DNA of 64,000 nt from Apium graveolens. Its lineage: Eukaryota > Streptophyta > Magnoliopsida > Apiales > Apiaceae. The notes beneath the pieces were generated by a model. That model did no database searches. It had not been told where the DNA came from and saw nothing but the letters and a program-made list of their open reading frames with translations. The stretch is from assembly GCF_009905375.1 (NCBI RefSeq), contig NC_133653.1:53355204-53419203 (forward strand), read 5' to 3'. Made by a program: the position numbers and the translations under genes. Below, in pieces: positions 11,414 through 23,989 of the stretch; position 1 is the stretch's first letter, and each line of letters starts with the position of its first letter.

Positions 11414-13305
11414 TATATTTTTATATGATTGTTGAGAAAAAATATCAACACAATTTTAATTATTAATATCTTTAATTTTATTTACACTCTTGTACAAGTC
11501 AACCAACCAAAAGAGGTGCAGCAGCATCCATGAATGCCGCCCGCCATTTAATTTTTAGCTCTTTCACACCTTTTCTCTGGGAGTACTAGATAGAGTGGAT
11601 GACTATTTTTATGCACGCACCTCTATTAGTTATCTGCCTTTTTAACGTGTGCCCAATGACACACATTAGTCATTAACTCTAATAAAAATAGTCTTTTTTA
11701 TTGATGAAACTAATGCATGGGTCATTAATATTTATTATTCAACCACTAATAAGAAGAACCAATTTATATGAGAGTTAATTTATATGAGAGTTAGTGACTA
11801 TTATGTAGGGACACCATAAAAAATCTCATTAATTATTACTAATTATTACGTGTGCCTTTCAAAGCGGTGAATAGCCAACACCAATTTTGGAAATATTTTC
11901 CCTAAAGTTTATTGCTGCAAAAATTCACCAACAATATTGGTAACCATATCTCAAATTTTGCATTTCGTTTTTAGGTGTATTTCTCTCGTGCTAAATTCAC
12001 TTATTTTTATTTTTTTAATTCGTGTAAATACAAGGGGTTCGTCATATTTTAATAAATTTAGTATTCGATTCGGTGTTTGTAATATGAAAAATATTATGAA
12101 GCAACTTACAAATTAGTTTCAGATAAAATGTTAATAAATTAACCCAGTAACATTTAAAATCATAAATATAAAATTGATACAGAGGTTATAGTAAAAAAAT
12201 ACATCAAATGCAAAAATATTCAATCTATAAATTTGTATTAGCTCTCCTCTCCTCCTACTAAACTAATGTGTAACTTCCGATTTGAATATTAAAAGAGAAT
12301 GATATTTTCAAGATTAACTCAGTAAATTTATTTGAGGTACAAAATTAAATTATTTTATATTTGATAATTGTGTGTGGATATTTAATTAAAAATTATTCAC
12401 TTCTCATACCCTGTATACAATCAATTATATTTTTTTCTTAACACAAATACATTTAATTATATTTATGACATGTGTCATATTTTTATTAAATTTTTTAGTA
12501 TCATCTCCTATATGTTTTGTGATATAATTTCAAAAACTTTATTCTCAGGTTAAAATAATACTAATGGGAATTTATTTACTTTCATTTAGGAAGAAATTAG
12601 ATAATATGTTATATTTTGTTACATAATAATAAAAAATTTAACCATCATTCGAAATTTAAAATGCGGACGGTTTTAGGGGGGCTACGCAGTACAGCCTCGA
12701 AAACAGATGGGACCCATAAACAGTGGTAAAAAGAGTCAAGGGGTGTGTAGGGTAAGTGGTCCCTTCCTTCAATAAAAAAGTAAGTGGTCCCACCAAATTG
12801 ATATGTCGGCCGGAGAGGCATCGCATCGAATTGTATGTATACATACTTTTGAAATGTCGCGGCGACTCCGTCACGTTCGTTAATTTCACAGCACCAACGT
12901 TGACGGTCGTTTAATCAAGCTGCACATCTCCCTTGTCCGATTCTAATCATCACACTCCACTTTCACGGCGCCGTTACGTAAAGTTTGAGGCTACGTACGC
13001 GTCTCTTTATTTTTTAAACCCAATCAAATTGCTCCCCAACAAAAGTCTAATCATGTAAACACAAGTTCGTGTTTTGAAAATTTGTATGACGTAGTGGGAT
13101 CATGTCTGGGTTAGAATCCGAGTTACCGGGTCTATCCTCTATTTTCCTTCTGAGAATAACTCGAGCGACCAGGTCCCGCATTTGGTATATTCAATTTTTT
13201 TGGATTTATATCGAATTCGATCAAATAAATTTATTTTGGATTTATAACGAATTCGATCAAATTATAAGAATGGCCTTCTGACATATATGGACTAGGATAT
13301 GCAGT
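11414..13305. other. noncoding AT-rich interval with a GC-richer island
   Basis: No gene seen. Two adjacent near-copies of TTAATTTATATGAGAGTTA occur at about 11762-11790. From about 12656 to 13015 base composition rises and the sequence looks like unique, promoter-type DNA (several ACGT cores, CGGCGCCGTTACGT), but no ORF of quality follows. Confidence 0.35.
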
Positions 13306-13868
13306 ACTCCCTCAGTCTATAGTGTTTGACTTTTTAATAATTTAGTTGACTAATTTTTAATTGAAAGAATGCCCATAATAACTCATTTTACAGTCCTAAC
13401 TGTCCAAAATACTCAGATACGCACGGACTGCTCAAAATACCGACGGATTACGCAGTACACAACCTTCAATTTTTTTTGTAAAGAATACGCATGTCTGCTA
13501 TGCATATTCACTTTTTTGAAAAACAAGGAATACGCATTTCACACATGCGTGTTCCCTAAAAACAAAAAACTGAATACGCATGTTATGCGAATTTTGACAG
13601 GTAATTTGGGCACTCCGTCCCGCCAAATGGTATTTTGGGCACTAAGCCCCCAAATGATGGATATTTTGGTTTTTCACCATTTTTGATTGAATATTAAAAT
13701 TTATTTGTTTATTATTTTGAAAAAATGAAAATTATACATTAAAATAGATTAAATATAACTTTTAAAATAGATTATTTTTAATTATTGATATAATAACACA
13801 AATTTCTATTACAACTCAGTCAGTTAAATTATCAAAAGTAAAAATATGATAAATGAAATGGGAGTAAT
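13306..13868. mobile_element. Stowaway-like element carrying an internal insert
   Basis: The left end (ACTCCCTCAGTCTATAG, then TTAATAATTTAGTTGACT) and the complement of the right end (ACTCCCATTTCATTTATC, then TTGATAATTTAACTGACT) form long imperfect inverted repeats. Between them, about 13369-13690, lies a different-looking segment with several copies of TACGCATG-like sequence. Confidence 0.5.
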
Positions 13869-14589
13869 ATAACAAGGTTTTTTAATAATTTTATTTGAAT
13901 AACAAGGGTTAGATAAAGCTTTGAGTAATTTATTATAACTTTATAATAAAACTCATAAATCTTTTTTACAAATTTAAGCAGGATATCGATTCTAGTTGGT
14001 CCTTTTGTGATTATAATCAAAGGCTATACTGTATGAGCAGGATGATGTTCAATTGACCGGGTCATTAGGTTCTAGATTGCGCCAGCTAATTGCACCTTTC
14101 ATATCTTAAATCCGCTAAAATACATTCTCATCGTTGAGCTCCAAACTAATGTTCGTTTCTGGATTCAATCTTAATCAAACAGTTAATCTTTTGACATACA
14201 CAACTTGTCAAAACGGATGTAAATTAAACAATTTGTAAATGGGGGTAAACTGCTGGCCTTAAGATTCTTCTTGTCACGGTTGGACCTAGAGCAAAATAAT
14301 TAAAGTAATAATCCGTACAAGAAAATGCGAAGGTTCCTGACAAATTTGGTTTATTATTGACATTAGGTAAGAAAACTAGAAAAAGTAAACAGAAGGGTGG
14401 TGTCAGCTCAGAATGCAACAAGGTAAAAACACTGACATACATGTAACACATCCTTACACAAACCCATTCCCACCAGCCGCCCATGTCATAACGAAACAAA
14501 TCGACCCAAGGAGTACTACTGGTATTTATTCGGAGCCAGCTATATTCATTTATGATTACGGTATACGACATATGAACACAGTACGAACT

Positions 14590-15085
14590 AACACGAATAA
14601 TTAATGTTTGATTTCGAAAATTTGGTACCCGAACACGAAATAACACGAATATAATTAGTGTCGGGTTTAGGTTTCCGATATAGGTACACGACACGGAACG
14701 AAAGTACACGGAATAAATAAATAATTAATTTTTTTAAAAATATATAATATACATATATATATGCTAAATACCAAATGTTAATTTTATCTATTCTAAATTA
14801 TATATATAATTGTAAATACTAAAATATATTTTATTATTCATTAACTACGTGAGTGAACATTTCACCATTTAATTATCTATTGCACTTTTTAATAATTAAT
14901 ATTTTTTGTATATAATCTGTGTACTTTAGTGTACTAAAACGGGTAAATACGAATATATTAGTACCGGTTTAGTGTCACCAAATTGGTACACGAATGCAAA
15001 TCTGGGTCGGGTTCGGGTTTAAGGTTTGGTATACGAAAACACGAAAGTACACGGAACGTTTGTACACGACACCAAACCTTGTCGA
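14590..15085. repeat. dispersed repeat rich in CACGAA/GTACACG words
   Basis: Two flanks (about 14590-14712 and 14935-15085) share ACACGAA, GTACACGACAC and GAAAGTACACGGAA words around an AT-rich centre. This looks like one decayed noncoding transposon; the class was not determined. Confidence 0.4.
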
Positions 15086-15144
15086 TCTAACCGTGTCTGT
15101 GACAGTGAAATCAATAAATATGTGTCGTTAATATATTTGATACT

Positions 15145-15242
15145 CCCTCTATCCCATTGAATTCTCTACATCACTTTTTAGCACGATTTTCAATGCTCCT
15201 TTAAAATAAAACTCCATTCTACTTTTTTAAAATATAATGCTC
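15145..15242. mobile_element. truncated Stowaway-like MITE
   Basis: Starts TACTCCCTCTATCCCATTGA and continues in close agreement with the MITE at 33119 (ATTCTCTACATCACTTTTTAGCACG against ATTCTATACC...TTTTTCAGTACG). The right terminal repeat is missing. Confidence 0.55.
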
Positions 15243-16025
15243 CCTCGTCAAGTGAAACCGAAGCCTGACAAGGTATCAAAGTGTTCCGGAACGTACGCAA
15301 ACTAGTTTCAAGTTCTATGTAGCAAACTACTCAGTGATCGGGTTCTAATTCTAATACATGACTAAGACCGGGGAATTCCAAAAATTTATTATCTTATTAA
15401 TCACAGATAACATGGCAAGTTACACAATAAATATGGAGCAACGAACAGTTATGTACATATTCATAACATTTAATCAAATAACTATCATACAATAATAAGG
15501 AGCAACTGATAGTCACTTACAGAACACATAAGCAAATATGTAATACGGAACAACGAGAATACTTGCCTCAATCACGTAAACATATAATTGACATTAGAGC
15601 ACACATACAATCATTCGTAATCCATTAAACACAAAGCATCTAAAATCTTGATCTTCTCCACGATTCCAATTCTGATCAGATCCTTATTTTCACTTTTTGA
15701 CCCTATAAACGATATTTTCTTGAAAAACACGAAACACGAAAGTTGTATAGAACGAAAAGACCTTTTCGAAAAGTCCAGAATCAACGAATTTCGATTTACG
15801 ATGAATTTTCTACGAATTTTAAAATATTACTAATTTATGCTGATAAGAGCCCTGCAAATTATATGAATAAAAAATGTAAGACGACTATGGTGTATTTATA
15901 ACGATATAAAATCCTATGTCTTAACCTAAAAGTTATCCATATTAAAATCTGATCCAAATTTTAGACCTATTACGTCTTGCATATTGCAAGTTCTTATGTC
16001 TTGTTCATGTAACAAGTGTTAAGTT
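15243..16025. other. noncoding interval
   Basis: AT-rich sequence without a credible gene. The small ORF at 15648-15833 resembles no family I know. Confidence 0.35.
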
Positions 16026-16330
16026 TTAAGTTTGTCGTTTGTTTTTTATCGTAACAGGGTCAGAATTATGGCAAGTGGGGGAATGAATCTGGAAGACTTA
16101 TATGCAAGGCTTAATTTGGAAGAGAAGGGAGATGGAGGGATTATAATCGGACAGGAGGATGCAGGACAGAGTAAGGATGTCTTGGTGTTGATTGGACGTT
16201 TTTTGACGGATAGGAATATAAATTTCTCAGCCATGCAGAATGTTTTGACGTCATTGTGGAGGCCTAGAGAAGGAGTAGAGATTCGTGATATAGGGGGCCA
16301 GAGGTTTTCATTTGTGTTCATCATTTATTT
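16026..16330 (+). pseudogene. LINE ORF1 N-terminal fragment
   Basis: The reading from the ATG at about 16068 (MASGGMNLEDLYARLNLEEK) through LVLIGRFLTDRNINFSAMQN and LWRPREGVEIRDIGGQRFSF matches the N-terminal region typical of plant L1-type ORF1 proteins with a DUF4283 domain. It stops abruptly near 16320 and AT-rich sequence follows. There is no zinc knuckle, endonuclease or RT. LINE copies usually lose the 5' end, so a copy that keeps only the 5' end must have lost the rest later or been captured. Confidence 0.7.
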
Positions 16331-16374
16331 ATTAAAAAATTTTAATTGTGGTATAATTAATATGAGTATACATG

Positions 16375-16771
16375 CATGTATTAATGCATGTATGCACATA
16401 TTAATTATAAAATAATTAATAAGTTTTAATAAATGAAAGATTAGGTGAAATAACTATTATTTACATATTAATGTATGGGTATAATCACTATATTAATTAA
16501 ATTTCTCACCAATCCCCTCTATTGTTATATTAATAATAATAATAATAATATTAATAATAATAATAAATGAAATATAAATCGTACATATATATATAAATAG
16601 TTTATTTTATTTTTTATTTCAGATAATTTAATATAATATTTGGCTATTTCATTGTGTTGGCGAACGATGTTAAATTGATGATAAATAAGAATATATGAGT
16701 ATGTATTCATATATTTATGTGTGTACGTGTTGAACATGTGTGTGTATATTTGTGTATGCATGCATGCATGC

Positions 16772-16837
<66 letters not shown>

Positions 16838-16910
16838 TTATTGTTTGTATGGATGCATGCACATATTAATTGTATAATAATTAATAATTTTTAATAAATG
16901 AATGATTTAT

Positions 16911-16942
<32 letters not shown>

Positions 16943-17086
16943 TGTACATATTAATCATATAGCAATTAATAATTGTTAATAAATGATGATAGGGTAAAAT
17001 AAATATAATATGTGTATTAATGTAGGGGTATAATCGTCATATTAATTAAATTGCTCATCAAATCCGGTGTTGTTGTATTATATATA
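16375..17086. repeat. diverged ~150-bp duplication with microsatellites
   Basis: A block at about 16375-16530 (ATTAATTATAAAATAATTAA, TTAATAAATGAAAGATTAGG, GGGTATAATCACTATATTAA) recurs at about 16860-17080. Between them lie (TAA)n near 16533-16566, (GCAT)n near 16757-16772, an almost pure (TA)n run at about 16776-16831 and (GTAT)n at about 16911-16945. Confidence 0.7.
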
Positions 17087-18265
17087 CTAGCTTAAAACTC
17101 GTGCGATGCACGGATCACACATTTTTTTTAATATTATATAACTTTTTTTAAAAAAATTGAATTCAATTCTTAATTTTGTTCATTTAAAATTTTAAATGAT
17201 ATGACTTCATAATAATTATATCAGTAGACGTGTATGTTCAGAACTTTTTAGAACATTTAAACTTATTTAAAGTGATAACATTGGTAAAGGGGGAAATGTT
17301 ATTTTAACGAAATTATTATTTTATTGAGGGTAAAAATATAATGTCTACATCATGCTGGGACCTTAAAAAATATTATTTTAGCATTATGATTATTTAATCG
17401 ACTAACTCTAATTTTATAAAAGATATTTGAAAAGGATAATATTATTGATTTAACGATATAGTTTTATTGATAATTTTATGTATATTTTTAAAGAAATAAT
17501 ATTTATGTTTTAATTAAAAATTGATTTTTTAGTTCACAGCAATAGGATACGAATTATACTTAGTTTAATATTAATTTGATTTATCTCCGATCAGTGGTTT
17601 ACATTATTTTATTTTAGCTCAATGCCCAATACACCGACCGAATCAAACTAATTATTTTTAGTTTAATTTTAACGTTTTAAAAAGTCTAGACCAATAAGAT
17701 AATTTTGTTTTAGAATGAATAACTAATATATATATGATTTTATTTTTGTTGGTCGAATTGTATTTTTATTTTAATTTTGTGTTAGTCTGAATCAATTGTA
17801 TAATGTACTTTTTTTATCGTGGATAAATAAAGTAATATATTTTTTATCCAAGTTCATTAGTATATTTTTTTTAGGAGTATTGATAGTATTATTATTTTAT
17901 CTTAACTCGATTCGCATGATGTATCAACTAAATCTTAATAATTATGTTAGTTCACTTAAATTTAATTTAGCCCGAATTAACAAATTAGAATAATATAGAA
18001 CTCGGTATGAGTTAAAATATAAATTGATAGAAGAAAGTTGAATTTAATATAAATTACAATGATATAGAGTTCGATATAAAATAGTATTGAAATTGGTAAA
18101 GTAATCGAGGAAGTTGACTTTAATATCGATTAGAAATTAGGATTGATGACCCAATAATTAGAATTAGAATAATTAAGTAATGGTAATTAAATAATTTTAG
18201 CAAGTACCGACCGACCGACCGACTACCAAACTTTTAATGTTTCGTCTATTATATTATAGTATAGA
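17087..18265 (-). mobile_element. Helitron A (non-autonomous)
   Basis: On the minus strand it begins TCTATACTATAATATAATAG at 18265 and ends with a short hairpin (CCGTGCATCGCACG) followed by AGTTTTAAGCTAG at 17087, sitting between A and T: the 5'-TC...hairpin-CTRR-3' layout of Helitrons. About 1.18 kb, AT-rich, no Rep/helicase coding. A short (ACCG)n tract lies near 18205-18222. Confidence 0.75.
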
Positions 18266-19290
18266 TAATAGATAATAGATAAATTATAAGAAAAATTGAT
18301 AATGAATTATTTTTTATCCAACGAGATTTGGAAATAAATCTAATCAACAACAAGAAACTCTTTTTTATGATGAAAAAATAAATGAAGGAAATCTAAACCC
18401 AATACCGACAAATATAAAACTTTCGTTCTTCCCATAATTTAAGCCGGTATATAATGTATTAAAAAAATGAATTATATCAAGGAAGTTTTTTTTTTTTGTA
18501 AATGAAAAGAAAAACATTAATAAAAAGAAAGAAAATATATCATATTTAAAGAGCTATGCCAAAAGTGAAGTTTAATAACGAAATTCAAAGACAAATCGAA
18601 GCTATGTAACAATATCTGTATAGGCTACTTATTTAGTGGCGTACAGCTTTTCCCGGAAAGAGTCGGCTCTATCAAAAGCAAAATCTTCTCCAAGATTTAG
18701 AGGACCACATTATGGGTCCCTTTAACAATACCCGCCGCGCTTTTGTTTGCGCCGCCCGCGTGTATTGGGCCTACATCTATTCATCCCTTTATTTTTTTAT
18801 TGATCAAATAATAGTTTGAAGTATCTTGTATTTTAGGAGAAAACATAATCAAATCAAACATATCTTAAATATACTTCGACTTGTTCGAGGAGAAGTAAGA
18901 TGTACACAGAAATTATGATAATCCTCGAAGAAGTAAAAGAGTTGTTAATATTTTCTTTTTTAAATTAGGTTAATTTATCATTATGAATATCTTAGTAATT
19001 CGTACCTTTAACAAATTATAATAGGGTTATAAAATTTATCTTCTCTCGATACATTTTTATCTTCCAGTGTTCCAAATTTTGAATACAATTTTCTTACTCT
19101 TTCTTAAAATAAACATATTATTTTAATATTATTTATATTAAAAGATCCCTATTAAAAAATTGCATTATTCCACAAAATATCACAAATTCAAAAATATCAA
19201 GATTATTTACTGTGCGTTCCCGAGTTCATAAAAGAAAAGAAAAGAATAGAATATGAGTTATTCTTTTTTCTTTTTAAAATATTTTCAAAA
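18266..19290. other. noncoding interval
   Basis: AT-rich. A GC-richer island at about 18620-18780 (with GCCGCCCGCG) looks like unique or former promoter sequence. No gene identified. Confidence 0.3.
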
Positions 19291-19455
19291 GTTTTTTTTA
19301 TCATAAATAACCTGCAGCCACTATCCTTTAGGTGCGCATTGGTTAAACCCTGATTTATCAGACATAATCATAAATTCTCCTCCAGTGAGATTCGAACCTG
19401 TGACCAAGAAGATAATTATTTATTATTTAACCGACTGAGTCAACCGTTGAGGACA
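19290..19455 (-). mobile_element. tRNA-derived SINE candidate
   Basis: On the minus strand an A-box-like GACTCAGTCGGTTAAA (about 19425-19445) is followed about 30 bases later by a good B box (GGTTCGAATC, about 19391-19400) and then a tRNA-unrelated body. Spacing and order fit a pol III SINE head. The 3' end is approximate. Confidence 0.55.
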
Positions 19456-21073
19456 TTTTTATATTTATTTTTCAAAAGTTGGAAGAATTTTTTTTGAAAT
19501 TTAATATTGAAGAAATTTTTTTCCAAATTTTTAATTTTTTTTCCTTTCCTTCTTAAAGATTACTCGGAAACATGTTAAAAAATTAAAATTTTCTCTTTCT
19601 TTTTTTTTTCTTTCAAAAAATTATCTCTGGAACACATAGTAATTAATTAGGTATTCAATTTTTTGATGAGGCATAAGTAATCAATGTTAGGGCACCTAAA
19701 ACGCAATTTAACTTTTGTTTTTATAAGATTGAGAAAATAAAAAAATGAAAGACAGGTGAGAGGGGGGTACATTACACGTGACGAGAAAGCAGCTGGAATC
19801 TCGAGAGGGAGAGGCTAGCTTGCTTCTTCAAAGTTGATGGGTCAACGTGAAATTAGATCCGGTCGGTCTTTACCCAGAAGCCGCTAATCATGGACCCACT
19901 ATTTTGCCTCCATTATAAGGTAAGCACGTATATATACTCCTCCCTCTTTTTTTGCAAAAATGCTTATCCTATATGCGCTAGCTGATGTCAATAAGTTTGA
20001 AAATCAAACAAAAATTAGTGGTCCTTGAAAGCAGTGCACTGGGAGATGTATCTCTAACCGCAGTCGTTGGAGGAATCAAACACATTGCAAGTAGGGTTGA
20101 AGTTGATGGTTTAACACAAGAAGCCTTCCTCCCAATTTTTTACGATTCAGCGAAATTATGAAGTAATAGGTACACGAGTTAGGATTGGGGTTAAAAATGT
20201 TGTTAAATAAAATATTTATTTTTAGTTTTAATTTATTTAATTTTCATTCTAAATCTATTTTGGGCACTACGAAGTCAAGCTGAAACAAATGTCATTCTCA
20301 AATAATCCGATGACGTACAAATATCTAATTATTTTATAAATAATATTTAAAATGGGTGGCAATTCATGAAGAGCTCTTTTTGATAGAGATTCATAGAAAA
20401 TCATTATTTAAAAAATGTAAATACATAATTAATTTTAATTTTCATCATATATAGTTACAAATTTTAATTACCAAATTATAAACGAAATTGCACAATTTTT
20501 TATTTAAAAAATCATTGAAATTTGATAAAATAATTTAAAGTGGTTTTGTAGTCAATTACAGTAAAATCACACTTATCCAAAATTATTCCATAGTAGAATC
20601 AAATTTAAAATCACTTATTTTTTTCAAATTTCAATTGTTAAACATTTTATTGTATTTAAATATAATTATTATTCTATATTAACAACGAATTTGATGAAAT
20701 TACATAATAGAATTATGAATTCTCTATATAACCTCTCTTGAAAAAAGGCCATATACAAAATTGTATAATCCTAATTTAAAACAGGGCAAAATATCGTGTA
20801 ATCCGAATATTAGAAAACTGTAAAATATCAGTGCCGATATTTTTGCAGTCAATTTAATCAAAATTTAAATAAAATAAGATCACGTACAATTAAATTATTG
20901 AAAAAACCATATTACAGTAAAGTAGATTTAATATCTTTTAAATATATCTTGTTATTTTTTAACATTTTAAAATAATAATTTATTTTCTTTTGTTTTAAAA
21001 AGATGCACCTCAAAAGAATAGTAGGTTAATGTCTTAATGACAACAGAAAACGTACAATGGCTTTTTAAAATAA
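19456..21073. other. noncoding interval
   Basis: AT-rich, no ORF of interest. A run near 19770-19900 is GC-richer and contains CACGTG. Nothing else recognised. Confidence 0.3.
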
Positions 21074-21303
21074 CTAGTATATATCCCGTTTGATGCACGA
21101 TTATTTTTAGCATATATATTATAAGTTATAATATTGATTAGACATATTAAAGAATATTAATTTTTTTATAATTTTAATATGTTACCGGTAGGATTCGAAC
21201 ATTATAACTCTCAGATAATACTAATTTTTAAAAATAAATCTAACGGTCAACAACAACCGACAACCAAACTTTCAATATTTCGTCTTTAATATCATAATAT
21301 AGA
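21074..21303 (-). mobile_element. Helitron B (short deletion derivative)
   Basis: Same family as Helitron A: minus-strand start TCTATATTATGATATTAAAG at 21303 and end CTAG at 21074 flanked by T, with a degenerate hairpin (CGTGCATCAAACGGG). Only about 230 bp remain. Confidence 0.6.
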
Positions 21304-21532
21304 TAATAGTATTCTCGGGATTTAATATAGATTCATAATGGGATTATAGGATGATTAGCTTGTGTAATGTTTGTATCGGTTTCAAAATTAAAATAGCAAA
21401 TTAAATAAAGTATAAGAAATAAGACTTTGATATTAGTTAGAATGATAATAAAAATAATTAAGGGTAATAATGTAATTTCAGCAAGTACCGACTACCAAAC
21501 TTTTAATGTTTCGTCTATTATAATATCCAGTA
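21304..21532 (-). mobile_element. Helitron C, 5' end fragment
   Basis: Minus-strand 5' terminal sequence (AATAGACGAAACATTAAAAG near 21505-21525) and about 200 bp of body related to Helitrons A and D. The 3' hairpin end is missing, and Helitron D abuts it directly. Confidence 0.5.
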
Positions 21533-22511
21533 CTAGTTTAAAACCCGTGCACGGATGCACAAATCTTTTTTAATATTATATAATTTATTAAACATAAATA
21601 TTTTGAATTGAATTTTTTATATTTGTTTTTTTAATTTTTTTATTTCTAACTTTTTAAATGATATGACTTCGTGATAATTATATTGATACACGTTTATGTT
21701 TATAGTTTTTAAAAATATTATTATAGCGATTTTATATTTTTTGAGAATAAAAATATAGTGTTTCTATTATGTTGGAACTTTAACAAAAATATTATTTTAG
21801 AAATGTTATTACTTAATCGATAAATTATAAAAGTTATTTGAAAAAAAAATCATAATACTGATTGAACGATATAATTTTATTGATCATTTTATGTGTGTTT
21901 TAAAAATAATAATTATAAGATTATGTTTAGTTAAAAGTTAATTTTTGGTTCATATAAACATGATACGAATTATGCTTAATATGATATTATTTTGATTTAT
22001 TCCATATTAATGGTTACTTTATTTTATTTTAGCCTGAAGTACATTACTACGACCACATTCAACTAATTAAATTTAGTTTAATTTTAATTTTGTATTTCTA
22101 GATCAATAAGATAATTTTGTTTTAGCCCGAATAATTAATATATGCGATTTTATTTTAGTTGGTTAAATTATATTTTAATTATCTTGGATTACTAAAATAT
22201 ATTATTTTTTATTTTAGTTTGGAATATCAATTAGAATAATATAAAACTAAATATGAATTAAAATTTAAAATTGGTAGAACAAGTTGGCTTTAATATCAAT
22301 TAATAATAATATAGAGTTGAATATGAAATAGAATTTAAACTCATAGAGAAAGCCGACTCAAATATCAATAAAAATTGTAATTGAAAGATCGACTAGTTGC
22401 CCAATTAGATATAGAATAAATATTTGAGGGTAATTAAGTAATTTCAGCAAGTACCGATCGCTCGACTATCAAACTTTTAATATTTCGTCTACTATAATAT
22501 AATATAGTATC
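21533..22511 (-). mobile_element. Helitron D
   Basis: The 3' end on the minus strand is CTAG at 21533 preceded by GTGCATCCGTGCACGGG-like palindromic sequence. The 5' end near 22511 is diverged (TGATACTATATTATATTATAG). The body aligns by eye with Helitron A throughout. Confidence 0.65.
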
Positions 22512-22745
22512 ATTTATATATAGGATAGGTTCTATAGTGAATTATAAACCATATTAAACAATACAATACATACGTATTTTTATGTATTTTCATTTGTTGG
22601 AAGAAATTATTTTTATTTTAGAAAAGGGATGTTATCATAAGTAAAATCAAGGTATGCACACAGAAATAAAAGAAACACATGCTTATTGCAAAAGACAAAT
22701 CTGCCGGCCGACAGGTTTGTATGTCAATGAAAGCCAACTCGATTT

Positions 22746-23125
22746 CAAACTTCCAGTACCTCGTTGCTGGGAAAACAACCCTAAACATTTCTAACCATAA
22801 AAACGCACAATTGTATAAAGAAATTTTATTAATGTAATTACAAACTTCCAGTACCGCGTCGCCGGGAAAACAACCCTAAACATTTCTAACCATAAAAACG
22901 CAAAATTGTAAAAAGAAATTTTATTAATGTAATTACAAACTTCCAGTAACTCGTCGCCGGGAAAACAACCCTAAACATTTCTAACCATAAAAACGCAAAA
23001 TTGTACAAAGAAATTTTATTAATGTAATTACAAACTTCCAGTACCTCGTCGCCGGGAAAACAACCCTAAACATTTCTAACCATAAAAATGCAAAATTGTA
23101 CAAAGAAATTTTATTAATATAATTA
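22746..23125 (-). repeat. four tandem 95-bp repeats downstream of the ERF gene
   Basis: Units start at 22746, 22841, 22936 and 23031, exactly 95 bp apart and nearly identical (CAAACTTCCAGTACCTCGTC at each start). On the minus strand, the ERF sense strand, each copy holds CATTAATAAAATTTC and so an AATAAA poly(A) signal. The first unit met by ERF transcription ends about 170 bases after the stop codon, so the array probably began as a duplicated gene end. Confidence 0.95.
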
Positions 23126-23292
23126 ATAATATAGCCAGTTGTTTTCAATAGAAGAATTACAGTTGAATCTCAAAACAAACAGTTGGAAACCATTGCAAAA
23201 AAAGATCACAACGTTTTCTTCTAGAAATACTTCAATTAATTTCACTAAAATTAAATATCAACTATCAAATTTCCTCCACGACACCGTTTCCT

Positions 23293-23946
23293 TCAAAAAT
23301 ATTCCGGCTGTGGTAGCTCGTTGAGATCAATCATAAGTCCTCTCCGGTTCATATTCACATCAATAACCGAAGACGAGTCCGAATCACTCTGGGACCCGCC
23401 CTTAACCCGACCCGGCCCACATTCAGATTCCCGATAACTCGCCGCCGGCCATCCATTAACCGGAACGAACCCCAAAATCTGAACCGGCTGAATTTGAAAA
23501 GGGTACAATATGGGTGACCCGAACCCAGATCCACGATCCGACCCGACTTCATTAGCAGCAACGTTGAGATCCAACGTTAAAAACCGTTCCTGACTCGAAG
23601 ACTCAACAGTACTAGTCGGGCTCTGACTCAGCTTCACATCATAATCATTCATAACTTTAGTACTGGTATCAATCTTCCTGAAATCATTCATATTGATAAT
23701 CTCATCAGGAGTTGGAAAATTTGTCTTGGCCTTGTTGTTACGAAACCCGCGAGCGGCGGCATCGTAAGCTCGTGCCGCCGCTTCGGCGGTATCAAATGTT
23801 CCTAGCCATACCCTAGTTTTTTTGCCAGGGTCTCGAATTTCAGCTGCGTATCTGCCCCAGGGGCGTTTACGTACGCCCCTGTAATGTACTTCATCGACGT
23901 TGTTTTGCTTTTTGCATGGCACAGCCGTCTTTTCCTTAGGTGCCAT
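23293..23946 (-). CDS. ERF-type transcriptional repressor (AP2/ERF, group VIII-like)
   Basis: 217 residues, no intron. One AP2/ERF domain at about residues 22-79 ([19 protein letters not shown] through [19 protein letters not shown]), with the Ala and Asp that mark the ERF rather than DREB subfamily, so it should bind the GCC box. A serine-rich middle carries LTLDLN. The C-terminus ends with an EAR repression motif of the DLNxxP class (IDLNELPQP), which recruits TOPLESS/SAP18-type corepressors in this family. Length and layout resemble group VIII repressors such as ERF3/ERF4, acting in ethylene, jasmonate and stress signalling. The ATG at 23946 is the first in a clean frame with a normal N-terminus. 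It stands alone, between the 95-bp array and its promoter. Confidence 0.95.
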   Translation of the reverse strand: MAPKEKTAVPCKKQNNVDEVHYRGVRKRPWGRYAAEIRDPGKKTRVWLGTFDTAEAAARAYDAAARGFRNNKAKTNFPTPDEIINMNDFRKIDTSTKVMNDYDVKLSQSPTSTVESSSQERFLTLDLNVAANEVGSDRGSGFGSPILYPFQIQPVQILGFVPVNGWPAASYRESECGPGRVKGGSQSDSDSSSVIDVNMNRRGLMIDLNELPQPEYF

Positions 23947-23989
23947 TATTTAGAAAATATGAAGCGTGTGTGTAAATTTGTGTTGAGGG

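Noticed and set aside
12656..12889. Minus-strand ORF in a GC-richer island
   Set aside because: No recognisable motif, and the length is within chance for the local composition.
13441..13448. Extra CGACGGAT copy outside the Sirevirus
   Set aside because: A single isolated match, as expected by chance in 64 kb; not counted in the motif cluster.
14224..14709. Minus-strand ORF of 161 codons
   Set aside because: Runs into the CACGAA-type dispersed repeat and resembles no family.
22746..23125. CRISPR-like array
   Set aside because: Contiguous 95-bp tandem copies without unique spacers, in a plant genome.
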